A stretch of 48,376 nucleotides of DNA from Peptococcaceae bacterium UBA4068 (GTDB taxonomy: Bacteria; Bacillota; Dehalobacteriia; UBA4068), in assembly GCA_002382665.1 (NCBI GenBank), contig DFZA01000017.1:1-48376 (forward strand). The letters run 5' to 3'. The position numbers were made by a program, and so were the translations under genes. Positions 33,913 to 41,772 of this stretch are shown in pieces. Numbering within the stretch: position 1 is the stretch's first letter; every line of letters begins with the position of its first letter. The notes under the pieces were generated by a model. It did not search any database. It saw only the letters and a program-made list of their open reading frames with translations, and was not told the origin of the DNA.

Positions 33913-34630
33913 GCCGGGTAAAAACGCCAACGATATTTTAATAGAGCTGCATGGCTTACAAAAGAACTTTCGTGGCAAAAAAGTGCTGGATATCGATCAG
34001 CTGATGTTGATGCGCGGGCACCGTTATGCGCTGGTCGGCGCCAACGGCAGCGGTAAAAGTACGCTGCTGAAGCTGCTGGCCGGAGCGATCAAGCCCAGCG
34101 GCGGCGAGATCGTTTTTCACGGTTTGGACGGAGATTATGACAGGGCATATTTGCCGCAAAAGCCCTATATTTTCTCGTGTTCGGCGCTGAAAAATGTGAC
34201 AATGGCTATCTACGATAAAAACATCGACAAACAGCAACGGCTGCAACAGGCAGATCAGGCGCTGCGGATGCTGGGTATTGGTGATTTGGCTGTTGCCAAG
34301 GGTAACAGGCTTTCCGGCGGCGAAGGGCAGAGGCTGGCTCTGGCGCGTATCTTGGTTGTGCCGCATCAGCTGCTGCTGCTTGACGAGCCGACCTCGGCAA
34401 CCGATATCGCCGGTAATGAATTATTTGAAGAGGCGTTAAATAACTATTTGCAGCAAACACAAGCGACGCTGATTTTTGCTACACACGCATTAAGCCAGGC
34501 TGCACGGTTAGCAGATACGGTGATATTTCTTGACGCTGGCAAAGCTGTGGAACAAGGACCGCCCGAACAGGTGCTGTATCATCCGCAAAGCGCAGGCGGC
34601 AAAGCTTTTCTGCGTTTTTGGCAGGGTTGA
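33905..34630 (+). CDS. tupC: Tungstate ABC transporter ATP-binding protein TupC
   Basis: ATG 33905 lies behind AGGAGGA inside the end of tupB. The 241-residue protein has all ABC ATPase motifs: Walker A GANGSGKST (~residues 42-50), a Q-loop region YLPQKPYIF, signature LSGGEGQRLALARIL, Walker B LLLLDEPTSATD, and the H-loop FATHALSQAARL. It drives import of tungstate by TupB using ATP. The protein is short, without the C-terminal molybdate-binding (TOBE) domain of ModC, so regulation by bound oxyanion within the ATPase is unlikely; the riboswitch provides control instead. A terminator follows 13 bp downstream. Confidence 0.92.
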   Translation: MTEPGKNANDILIELHGLQKNFRGKKVLDIDQLMLMRGHRYALVGANGSGKSTLLKLLAGAIKPSGGEIVFHGLDGDYDRAYLPQKPYIFSCSALKNVTMAIYDKNIDKQQRLQQADQALRMLGIGDLAVAKGNRLSGGEGQRLALARILVVPHQLLLLDEPTSATDIAGNELFEEALNNYLQQTQATLIFATHALSQAARLADTVIFLDAGKAVEQGPPEQVLYHPQSAGGKAFLRFWQG

Positions 34631-34643
34631 ATTTTAAATCAAG

Positions 34644-34675
34644 ACGCTGTGATTAAATAATTACAGCGTTTTTTA
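34644..34675 (+). terminator. Terminator of the tup operon
   Basis: ACGCTGT/ACAGCGT 7-bp stem with a 12-nt AT-rich loop, followed by six T. Confidence 0.8.
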
Positions 34676-34695
34676 TTTTGGCGTTATTCCAGAAA

Positions 34696-34724
34696 TTGAC
34701 TTTATGAGTGATCCATAATACAAT
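34696..34724 (+). promoter_or_regulatory. Promoter of the second TupA-like gene
   Basis: TTGACT (34696-34701), 17-bp spacer, TACAAT (34719-34724). The leader is only ~50 nt and contains no riboswitch, so this gene is controlled separately from tupABC. Confidence 0.75.
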
Positions 34725-34779
34725 ATATCTATCAATTTGATTTGCTTTTGACTAATGTTATGCTAAAGGGGGTCCAAGT

Positions 34780-35652
34780 ATGAGGATTAATAAATACTGG
34801 CTGCTGCTTGTTGCCGTGCTGATGGCTGTTGCGTTAATATTTGCCGCCTGCGCTTCCCAAACAACGGAAGATGACGGCAGCGGCAATGACACTATCGATA
34901 ACCCCGTTGTCCGTCTGGCTACTACCGAGACGGTAAATGATTCCGGACTACTAACATATCTCAAACCTTATTTTGAAGAGGCTAGCGGCTATACTCTGGA
35001 AATATCCGCGTACAGCCCCTCCGCCGCCATTACCGCCGGTGAGGAAGGCGAAGCCGACTGTCTGCTGTTGCACGATAAGAGTGCGGAAGAAGATTTTGTC
35101 ACCGCCGGTTACGGTGTGAAAAGAGTACCATTTATGGATAGCTATTATCTGATCGTCGGCCCCGCGTCCGATCCGGCCGGCATCACTGACAGTCCTTCCG
35201 CAGCTAAAGCTTTTGCCAAGATTGCCTCAGCCTCCGGTACCGATTTTGTCTCCCGCGGCGACGGTAGTGAAGTATATAAGGCCGAAATGAATATTTGGAC
35301 CAAAGCCAATATCAATCCTGCCGACCAGCCCTGGTACTTTACAACTTCCTCCGATATGGCCACAACCTTAAACATGGCCGGAGAAAGGCAGGCTTACTGC
35401 CTGACCGATAAGACGTCATATCTGGCTAATGCCGCGAACTTGGGTTTGGCTATTTTGCTGGAGAAAAGTGACGACCTGAAAAATACTTATACGTTGATCG
35501 CGGTTGACCCGTCCGCCTGGCCGGACGCCAACAACGCGGGCGCCAAGGCTTTTATCAAGTGGATGACCGGTGACCAGGCTTCTCAACTGATTGCCGATTA
35601 CGGCGTCAAGGATTACGGCCAACCGCTGTTCTACGCTATGGATAATCAATAA
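34780..35652 (+). CDS. Diverged TupA-like lipoprotein (orphan binding protein)
   Basis: The 290-residue protein aligns with TupA of the neighbouring operon from end to end, including the signal peptide and lipobox (FAAC, Cys24). The ligand loops differ: TTTS becomes TTET, SNGTGAA becomes AYSPSAA, and SRGDDSGTH becomes SRGDGSEVY, while the SRGD arginine is kept. A Glu in the oxyanion-binding loop would disfavour tungstate, so the ligand has probably changed or been lost. It arose by duplication of tupA, judged by adjacency and identity of many blocks such as VNDSGLL and AYCLTDK. It has its own promoter and terminator and no transporter of its own; it might share TupBC. Start follows AAAGGGGGT. 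Confidence 0.85.
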   Translation: MRINKYWLLLVAVLMAVALIFAACASQTTEDDGSGNDTIDNPVVRLATTETVNDSGLLTYLKPYFEEASGYTLEISAYSPSAAITAGEEGEADCLLLHDKSAEEDFVTAGYGVKRVPFMDSYYLIVGPASDPAGITDSPSAAKAFAKIASASGTDFVSRGDGSEVYKAEMNIWTKANINPADQPWYFTTSSDMATTLNMAGERQAYCLTDKTSYLANAANLGLAILLEKSDDLKNTYTLIAVDPSAWPDANNAGAKAFIKWMTGDQASQLIADYGVKDYGQPLFYAMDNQ

Positions 35653-35677
35653 CAATAGCTTGGATAACTGAATTTTG

Positions 35678-35704
35678 TGCTGCGGTTTTATTTTAGCCGC
35701 AGCA
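35678..35704 (+). terminator. Terminator after the second TupA-like gene
   Basis: TGCTGCGG/CCGCAGCA 8-bp stem, 11-nt loop, weak T-rich tail. Confidence 0.65.
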
Positions 35705-35770
35705 TTGTTATATTCGTTGATTGATTTTTATATCACGCAGCTTGTCATGGATAACAAAAAAGAGGAGAAT

Positions 35771-36058
35771 ATGAGACGTATACAGTTTAAAAGTATTTTA
35801 TCAACAATATTGATCTGCAGTTTTATCGGCGCGGCGGTAACGGGGCTAATGATGTATTTTGGCCATAGCGGTGGGGGGTACGGTGTAGCCCGTCATGGTG
35901 TGGAGTATGTCATATCCGGTTATAATGTCAAGCAGATCCATTTTGTCTTTTCGATAATCATGATCTGCGGCGTGGTGATTCACTTTATACTAAACGCCGG
36001 TATTTATAAAAATGAAGTGTGCTGTCTGATGAAGAAGCAAACTAAAAAGCCGCTTTAA
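35771..36058 (+). CDS. Small membrane protein, DUF4405-like
   Basis: ATG 35771 follows AGAGGAG; 95 residues. Two hydrophobic helices (ILSTILICSFIGAAVTGLMMYF and VFSIIMICGVVIHFILNAGIY) with His residues at the helix ends (FGHSGGG, ARHGVEY, KQIHFVF, VIHFIL). This resembles DUF4405 proteins, which look like a half of a cytochrome b-type membrane domain in which paired His could bind heme. Heme binding is only a possibility. It lies between the TupA-like gene and mobB-like gene, but hairpins on both sides suggest it is an independent unit. Longer upstream open frame (from 35675) crosses a terminator and is not the start. Confidence 0.6.
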   Translation: MRRIQFKSILSTILICSFIGAAVTGLMMYFGHSGGGYGVARHGVEYVISGYNVKQIHFVFSIIMICGVVIHFILNAGIYKNEVCCLMKKQTKKPL

Positions 36059-36067
36059 TAGCGGCTT
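36047..36067. terminator. Short terminator after the DUF4405-like gene
   Basis: AAGCCGCT/AGCGGCTT 8-bp stem with a 5-nt loop; no T-run beyond the stem on the plus strand. Confidence 0.5.
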
Positions 36068-36175
36068 ATAGCGGTAGGTAGGAATTATTAATCGTTGAGA
36101 AGAATTATTAGAGATGCTGCCCGCTGTTGGGCGGCGAAAACATATCTGCGTATGCAACATCCTGGAGGTCATTCA

Positions 36176-36811
36176 ATGCGTCTATTCAGCATTATCGGCA
36201 TTACCCAATCGGGTAAAACGACAACTATCGAAGCTGTTATTAGCGAGCTACGCCGCCGCGGTTACAGCGTCGGTTCGGTCAAGGAGATCCATTTTGAGCA
36301 GTTCGCCATCGACAACCCGACAAGCAACACCGCCCGCCACCGCCGCGCCGGCTCCGAGCTGGTAACGGCGCGCGGTTACTATGAGACGGACGTGCTCTAT
36401 CAAAGCAAGCTGCCGATGGAGCAGATATTAAGCAATTATGATTATGATTATGTGGCGCTGGAGGGTGTGCGCGATCTGGCGGTGCCGACGGTCATTGCCG
36501 CCCACTGTGAGCAAGAGGTAGACCAGCGCTGGAGTGAGCAGGTGTTTGCCATTACCGGCAAGCTGGCCGACCGCATCGACGAATACCGGGGGTTACCGGC
36601 CTTGAGCGCAGTCGACCCGCAGCAGTTGCAGCAGCTTGTTGATCTGCTGGAACAGCAGCCCAGCGAATGGCAGCCGCCGCAGCAGTATCAAATAGCCAGA
36701 GACGGCAGCAGAGTGATGCTGAGCGCGCGCCAGAATCTCTTGCTGGAGCAGGCATTGGCTGATTGCCCCGACGGCGAGATAGTGCTGATCAAAAGCGGCA
36801 AGGGAGAATAA
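36176..36811 (+). CDS. MobB-like molybdopterin-guanine dinucleotide biosynthesis P-loop protein
   Basis: From ATG 36176 (behind TGGAGG) the protein has 211 residues. It opens with a P-loop GITQSGKTT (residues 8-16) and then has ELRRRGYSVGSVKEIHFEQFAID and HRRAGSELV, which match the MobB pattern (k-x-x-G-dT..H..AGA..V). VALEGVRDLAVPTVI corresponds to the VEG motif that follows in MobB. MobB binds GTP and assists MobA in adding GMP to the molybdopterin cofactor; here, next to a tungstate importer, it likely serves a tungsten or molybdenum cofactor. The C-terminal ~70 residues are not usual for MobB and are rich in Gln. It is followed by the THEP1-like gene 6 bp later, so both are cotranscribed. 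Confidence 0.75.
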   Translation: MRLFSIIGITQSGKTTTIEAVISELRRRGYSVGSVKEIHFEQFAIDNPTSNTARHRRAGSELVTARGYYETDVLYQSKLPMEQILSNYDYDYVALEGVRDLAVPTVIAAHCEQEVDQRWSEQVFAITGKLADRIDEYRGLPALSAVDPQQLQQLVDLLEQQPSEWQPPQQYQIARDGSRVMLSARQNLLLEQALADCPDGEIVLIKSGKGE

Positions 36812-36817
36812 ACGCTT

Positions 36818-37327
36818 ATGAAGGTAGCACTGACAGGCGAAATTCAGGTTGGCAAAAGTACCATAGTCAGAAAGTTGGCGGCGGCCTACCCCGGCCAGTT
36901 CGGCGGTTTTCTGACGGTATCGCGGCAACGCGATGACGGTTACCTGGATGTTTTTATTATACCGGCGGACAGGCCGGACGCGCCCTGCTCGGAAAAGAAC
37001 CGCATCGGCATCCGCTTGCTGCAAGGCCGTTTCAGCGCTACGCCGCAGGCCTTTGAAACGGCGGGTTGTGAGATTCTCGACGCAGCCGCCGGTAAAAAGC
37101 TGGTGATTATGGACGAGCTGGGTATGATGGAAAATCAGGCCGTCACTTTTCAGGCCAAAGTACTGGAAATATTAAACGGCGAACAGCAGGCGATCATCGT
37201 AGTCAAGCCGCGGTCAACAGCTTTTTTGGATCAGGTACGGGCAGTACCGGGCCTGGTGATCAAAGAAGTGACCAGGCAAAACAGAGACCAGATTGGCGAT
37301 CAGCTTTTTAATTTATTCGTAAAATAA
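36818..37327 (+). CDS. THEP1-like nucleoside-triphosphatase
   Basis: A 169-residue P-loop NTPase with Walker A GEIQVGKST (residues 7-15) and Walker B VIMDELGMME, the latter being the hallmark (DEIGxME) of the THEP1/cancer-related NTPase family. FGGFLTVSR corresponds to the family's GFxTxEVR part. THEP1 proteins hydrolyse NTPs slowly; the biological role is not settled. It follows the MobB-like gene by 6 bp, which suggests a shared role in cofactor or nucleotide handling, for example around molybdopterin dinucleotide formation. That is inference. The protein is complete at usual family length. Confidence 0.8.
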   Translation: MKVALTGEIQVGKSTIVRKLAAAYPGQFGGFLTVSRQRDDGYLDVFIIPADRPDAPCSEKNRIGIRLLQGRFSATPQAFETAGCEILDAAAGKKLVIMDELGMMENQAVTFQAKVLEILNGEQQAIIVVKPRSTAFLDQVRAVPGLVIKEVTRQNRDQIGDQLFNLFVK

Positions 37328-37414
37328 TTAACTTGTAGATTTTACCGCTGACCGTTTATTTTTATAAAATATCATGTTATAATTTACCATATATAAAAAA
37401 AGGGCGGCGGTATT

Positions 37415-38188
37415 ATGGATTTGCGGGGCAAACGGGTGGTTGTCACCGGCGCTTCCTCGGGTATCGGTTATCTGCTGGCCAAGCGGCTGATCGACGCCGG
37501 TGCGCGGGTGATAGGTGTGGGCCGCAGTGCCGAATCCTTGCGGCAGAAATTCGGCAGCAGGATTCACACGATCGTCTGCGACGTATCCGATCCGGCGCAG
37601 ATTGACGCTATGATCGAAGAGGCCGAGCAGGTGCTGGGCGGTATCGATATTTTTGTCTCCAACGCCGGTTTTGCCTATTACGGCCCGATTGGCGCGCCCG
37701 ATTGGCAAAAAGACAGCTATATCTTTGCCACCAATGTCACAGCTCCGATCTATATACTGCAAAAGCTGACCTATCAGCGCCGCAGGCCGCTGGTCTTTAT
37801 GCTGACCATCTCCGGTCTGGGCAAAATGCTGCTACCCGGGTTTTCGATCTACTGTTCCACAAAGTTTGCGCTGGACGGCTTTATCCGCGCCTACCGGCTG
37901 GAAAAGCCTGCCCATGTCAAAGTCATACCGGTTTACCCGGTGGCCACGTTTACTGATTTTTGGCGTCGCGCCGGTGGCAAAGACACACCGATGCCTTTTC
38001 CCTGGCATCCGGCCGGTTATGTTGCCTGGTGCATGGAGATGGCGCTGCGGTTGGGGCTACCGTCCGTTTATCCTTCGCCGATTTATATCATCCGCTGTCT
38101 CTTGGTGCGGGTGCTGCCGGTAGATTTGGGGGTGCAGGCGGTGGAATTGCTGCGCTTCAAAGCCTGGAGAAGACGGCATGACCAGTAA
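37415..38188 (+). CDS. Short-chain dehydrogenase/reductase (SDR)
   Basis: 257 residues with the classical SDR signature: TGASSGIG at residues 11-18 (cofactor binding), CDVSDP at 55-60, NAG at 83-85, catalytic Asn107, Ser133, Tyr146 and Lys150 (YCSTK). The Arg at 37 (GVGRSAE) favours NADPH. Substrate cannot be deduced. C-terminal hydrophobic patches (YPSPIYIIRCLLVRVLPV) could attach it to the membrane, as in DltE/short-chain reductases acting on lipid-like molecules. It overlaps the next gene by 11 bp, so the two are translated together. The start follows AAAGGGCGG. Confidence 0.85.
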   Translation: MDLRGKRVVVTGASSGIGYLLAKRLIDAGARVIGVGRSAESLRQKFGSRIHTIVCDVSDPAQIDAMIEEAEQVLGGIDIFVSNAGFAYYGPIGAPDWQKDSYIFATNVTAPIYILQKLTYQRRRPLVFMLTISGLGKMLLPGFSIYCSTKFALDGFIRAYRLEKPAHVKVIPVYPVATFTDFWRRAGGKDTPMPFPWHPAGYVAWCMEMALRLGLPSVYPSPIYIIRCLLVRVLPVDLGVQAVELLRFKAWRRRHDQ

Positions 38189-38651
38189 CAGCATTTGTAT
38201 CGAGAGCATATTGGGGCCGATCAGCCTGTTTTCCCGGCAGGTTGACGGTCAGGAGCGCTTATGCGGGCTGGCCTTTGCGGCGTCCGCGGAAAGCGGTAAG
38301 CAAACACCGCTGCTAGGTCAGGCGGCACAGCAATTATATGAGTATTTTAACGGTCAACGGCAGGTCTTTAATTTGCCGCTTGTTTATGACGGCAGCCCGT
38401 TTCAGCAGGCGGTCTGGCAAGCCTTGCAGTCGGTACCTTTTGGCCGGACAAGCAGCTACGGCGAGATCGCGGCAGCAATCGGCAATCCCTTGGCCGCCCG
38501 CGCAGTCGGCAACGCTTGCGGCAGCAATCCAATTGCCATCATCATACCCTGTCACCGCATTATCGCCTCTGGCGGCAAGATCGGCGGCTTCTCCTCGGGG
38601 TTGGATACCAAACGCCGTCTGTTGGCGTTGGAGGCAGTTAAGACAGTATAA
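38178..38651 (+). CDS. ogt: Methylated-DNA-protein-cysteine S-methyltransferase (O6-alkylguanine repair)
   Basis: 157 residues. The active-site motif IPCHRII (Cys125) accepts the alkyl group from O6-alkylguanine in DNA and is used once per protein molecule. The helix-turn-helix region FQQAVWQALQSVPFGRTSSYGEIAAAIGNPLAARAVGNACGSNP holds the conserved Arg finger and Asn hinge. The C-terminal GGFSSGLDTKRRLLALE is typical of the Ogt class. N-terminal Ada-like regulatory domain is absent, so it is a stand-alone repair enzyme. It starts within the end of the SDR gene. Confidence 0.92.
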   Translation: MTSNSICIESILGPISLFSRQVDGQERLCGLAFAASAESGKQTPLLGQAAQQLYEYFNGQRQVFNLPLVYDGSPFQQAVWQALQSVPFGRTSSYGEIAAAIGNPLAARAVGNACGSNPIAIIIPCHRIIASGGKIGGFSSGLDTKRRLLALEAVKTV

Positions 38652-38800
38652 ACATAACAAAAGCAAATGACGTTTTGCAGGCCACAGCATTTTGTTTGAT
38701 CTGGGAGGATATTGCTTTGAAAAATAGAATATAGGTGCTAATTTGGCTGTAGTACCCAGTAACATAAATAAAAACAAATATTACGAAAGAGATGATTATT

Positions 38801-39445
38801 ATGAGTAATAAAGCAAAGACATATAAAACTAAAACAAAATTTAAACCCAAAAATAAAATAACAAAAAAAGTAGAAATAAATAATATCTACCCACTGCGGA
38901 CACTGTTGACTGGATTGGGTGTTTTCTTGATCATCAGCGTTATTTTCGGTTTTATCAGCTTAAGTTCCAACAAGGCACTACCGTTGTTGCTGGGAGTGCC
39001 CATCGCCACTTTGCTGCTGTTTTATATATTTCACGAATTAAGCAAGGGTAGTATTGTCTTGGCAATTGTCTGCGGAGAAATGGGGGGTTTAATAGGCGTT
39101 TTAGCGGGATCAGCATTGGGATCTATGTTTAGTGCTTATTTGGCTTCGCAGATTCCTGCCTTAAGTCAGTGGGCGCAAGAACAATTAATACCCAGTTTAG
39201 TTGCGTTGATTATTGCTGATACGCTCTTTGCGGCTATTATGGCCGGTGTGTTTTATGGTCCTAAGTCAATCGGCTTTTTTGCTAAGGTAGCGGTGATAGC
39301 TTCCATACCTTTTGGGTTGTTGCTATGTATACCGGATATAAGCTGGATACCCTTCGACCAGAATATATTGTTTATGGTAACCTCCTACGGTACGACAACC
39401 GGCCTGGCTGTCGGGCTGTTTAAGCTGCAATCAGTTAAAAAATGA
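38801..39445 (+). CDS. Multi-span membrane protein of unknown function
   Basis: Starts at ATG 38801; 214 residues. The N-terminal 30 residues are strongly basic (KAKTYKTKTKFKPKNKITKKVE). Five or six helices follow (LLTGLGVFLIISVIFGF, LLLGVPIATLLLFYIF, LAIVCGEMGGLIGVLAG, LVALIIADTLFAAIMAGVFYG, VAVIASIPFGLLLCI, TGLAVGLFKL). No transporter signature is visible. The other possible start, ATG 38792, is too near the AAAGAG site. The lipoprotein gene follows 36 bp later and may be cotranscribed. Confidence 0.65.
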   Translation: MSNKAKTYKTKTKFKPKNKITKKVEINNIYPLRTLLTGLGVFLIISVIFGFISLSSNKALPLLLGVPIATLLLFYIFHELSKGSIVLAIVCGEMGGLIGVLAGSALGSMFSAYLASQIPALSQWAQEQLIPSLVALIIADTLFAAIMAGVFYGPKSIGFFAKVAVIASIPFGLLLCIPDISWIPFDQNILFMVTSYGTTTGLAVGLFKLQSVKK

Positions 39446-39481
39446 ACTAATATTTGACCGTGCCATTATAGGAGGCGTCAG

Positions 39482-40351
39482 ATGAAATTATCCAAAGCTT
39501 ACTTAGCAATTATCATACTGCTATGCGGTATCTGGTTATGTGGCTGCGGTGATAGCTCGGAGACGACAACAGACGATACTGCAGTTGAGCAAACAAAACA
39601 ATCAGCGGATGATTCACAAAAGGAATCTAATCCGCCGATTGCAATATATCGTGGACTTGCATTGGACATAGATGACCGAAATGTGGATGTTGAGGGCGTC
39701 GACGAGGGTGTTGATGAATCAACGAGGGAGAAATTTCATGAGAAATATAATCGAGAATATTATTTATATTCCGACGGCACTTTTCTGGGAAAAGCACAAG
39801 GAAAAATGGAGGCGATAGGCTACTATGCTTATTGGCAAATAACGTTTCCAGATACTTACAATAATGAAGAGGTTGCAATATCGCATGATTATGATCCTTA
39901 CCCAAGAGAAAATACTTATACAAATGCAGATTTCCCAAAAGAATTCAATATCGGCGGTACAGTGTTAGCTCAGGTAGACAAACAATTTAGTGTCAATGCA
40001 CAAACCAAGGAGTTGTCTTCTGTTGATCTTGATGGTGACGGCAAAAATGAATATTTGGCACTGTTACTCGATAAAGGAAGTAATTTTTTTGCTAAATGTT
40101 TAGTGGGTTCAGATTTTAAGGTCATTGCCTTTATAACAGCATTTAAAGAAGAAAGTGATTATTTTGATAATCTTATTAGCCATTATACATTACAGGATTC
40201 CGGGGAAATTATCGATGTTAATAACGACGGAATTATGGAGATTTTAGTTGAATTACCTCATTATGAGTTATTTACTATTAAGTTGTTTACATATAAAAAC
40301 GGTACATTTAGCGGCGGCGATTTTATTACAATGACCAGTATACAACCGTAA
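39482..40351 (+). CDS. Lipoprotein with EF-hand/FG-GAP-like calcium loops
   Basis: 289 residues behind TAGGAGG. Signal peptide with lipobox (LCGC, Cys23), then an acidic linker (SSETTTDDTAVEQ). Two calcium-loop-like motifs, DLDGDGKNEY (near 181) and DVNNDGIMEI (near 250), resemble the short loops in FG-GAP/VCBS-type repeats; they lie before beta strands. The region IAIYRGLALD..YYLYSDGTFLGKA forms a separate N-terminal domain. The facing gene at 40483-41607 has the same plan. Function unknown. Confidence 0.75.
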   Translation: MKLSKAYLAIIILLCGIWLCGCGDSSETTTDDTAVEQTKQSADDSQKESNPPIAIYRGLALDIDDRNVDVEGVDEGVDESTREKFHEKYNREYYLYSDGTFLGKAQGKMEAIGYYAYWQITFPDTYNNEEVAISHDYDPYPRENTYTNADFPKEFNIGGTVLAQVDKQFSVNAQTKELSSVDLDGDGKNEYLALLLDKGSNFFAKCLVGSDFKVIAFITAFKEESDYFDNLISHYTLQDSGEIIDVNNDGIMEILVELPHYELFTIKLFTYKNGTFSGGDFITMTSIQP

Positions 40352-40397
40352 ATAAAATTGGCGCTAAAGGTAAAATGCACTGATATTGACGCAAAGA

Positions 40398-40424
40398 TAA
40401 ACCCCATCTTTTGGTGGGGTTTTT
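40398..40424. terminator. Terminator between the two lipoprotein genes
   Basis: AAACCCCA/TGGGGTTT stem with an 8-nt loop and a T-run on the plus strand. Confidence 0.8.
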
Positions 40425-40482
40425 GCTTGGTTTATTATAATGCTTTGAAAATTTGCCGGTACCTTTGCCGACCGGGATTAGT

Positions 40483-41607
40483 TTACGTTCCGCTATCGGA
40501 ACGCATTACCATCTCATATTCTCCCCGCTGATTTTGGGAAAACACAAATGTGTATCCCCATTCCCACATGGGCATGTCGAGAGATATCTCATACTTGCCA
40601 TCTCCGTTTAAATCCGCTAATGAAACTAAATCATATTGATAGCAATATTTGGTAACATCATTATTTATCAAACAATAATATCCATTTTCAAAAGTAACAG
40701 CACCTTCTACAGGACAGATATAATTGTGTATAACCTGTGTGCAGCCATCGTCATCCTCATATATCAAAGCGGAAAAAGCACCTACTTTATCCTTTTGGCC
40801 TTCTCCGATAATAATTGGATAACCCGTATCATCAAATGGGTTATTGGCGACCATTACATATTCATCTTTGCCATCATTATCAAAATCACCGCTGATACAA
40901 TCAGTAAAATTGGGGAGAGTGTTGCCGATGCCGGATGCTTTGAAAAGATTGGTTAAAGCTGTTTTGCCTGCGGAAGTTACCTCAGAGCGATAATTTAACT
41001 TTCTCGGGTAAAGTTCCGAACTGCTGTTTGTTGCTATATAGCTTTCAGAAGAGACTGAATCTTTCTGGTTCTCTAATATAAAGTGTGTATAAAAGCTGTA
41101 GGTGGGGATTTCCAGTTTACTGAGTTCATCGCCTAATGTTAAAGGAAGTTGGAAAACTCTGTGTTCGTTGTTTCCATATTTGTCTTGATATATTTCTCCG
41201 TATTTTGCGAATTTTTTGGCGACGCCTTCCGTTTCAAAACTTTCCAGTCCGTCATCTACTTCTGTCATCCAGATAATCCTGTCGGCGTCGCCAATATATT
41301 TGTTGTTTTCATATATGTGATATTTAGAAACTTCCAGTATGTCTTTGGCATAAAAAACCTCTGCATTCTCGATCCCGTTAGGTCCATAATCATCATCATT
41401 ATCACATAGACTGTGCCATCCGTCCTTATCATAGCTCCCTAATAAAAGACCGTTTATAAAATAATATGCAGGTGTATCCACATCCGCCGTATCTGTTTCT
41501 TGTGTGACTTTATCTTCTTTGTCCGTGTTATCGGTGCTCTCGGTTTTGGCAGCGCAGCCGCATAAAGTCAAGGCTATAATAAATGAAATAATGATTAACT
41601 TTTTCAT
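40483..41607 (-). CDS. Second lipoprotein with calcium-loop-like motifs
   Basis: Starting at ATG 41607 behind AGGTG the product has 374 residues; the frame is open upstream, but only this start gives a signal peptide (MKKLIIISFIIALTLCGC, lipobox Cys18). Features match the neighbour: acidic linker (TESTDNTDKEDK), a YFINGLLLGSYDKDG segment, and two loops DFDNDGKDEY and DLNGDGKYEI with following beta strands. It has an additional middle part (~residues 100-235). Probably a paralogue that has been inverted. Extracellular, membrane-anchored; function unknown. Confidence 0.75.
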   Translation of the reverse strand: MKKLIIISFIIALTLCGCAAKTESTDNTDKEDKVTQETDTADVDTPAYYFINGLLLGSYDKDGWHSLCDNDDDYGPNGIENAEVFYAKDILEVSKYHIYENNKYIGDADRIIWMTEVDDGLESFETEGVAKKFAKYGEIYQDKYGNNEHRVFQLPLTLGDELSKLEIPTYSFYTHFILENQKDSVSSESYIATNSSSELYPRKLNYRSEVTSAGKTALTNLFKASGIGNTLPNFTDCISGDFDNDGKDEYVMVANNPFDDTGYPIIIGEGQKDKVGAFSALIYEDDDGCTQVIHNYICPVEGAVTFENGYYCLINNDVTKYCYQYDLVSLADLNGDGKYEISLDMPMWEWGYTFVFSQNQRGEYEMVMRSDSGT

Positions 41608-41734
41608 CAATGCACCTGCCTTTATTTTATTTATATTAACAATATCACTTTTTACCATGAATTTCAATCATGCAATTATACAACCTATTATAAATATGTT
41701 GCTGATAAAACAAATATGACTGATACTTAAAAAT

Positions 41735-41754
41735 AACCCCGCCTTTAGCGGGGT
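41735..41754 (-). terminator. Terminator of the etf operon
   Basis: AACCCCGC/GCGGGGTT 8-bp stem with a 4-nt loop, followed on the minus strand by ATTTTT. Confidence 0.85.
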
Positions 41755-41772
41755 TGTGTCTTCGTTTATGTA

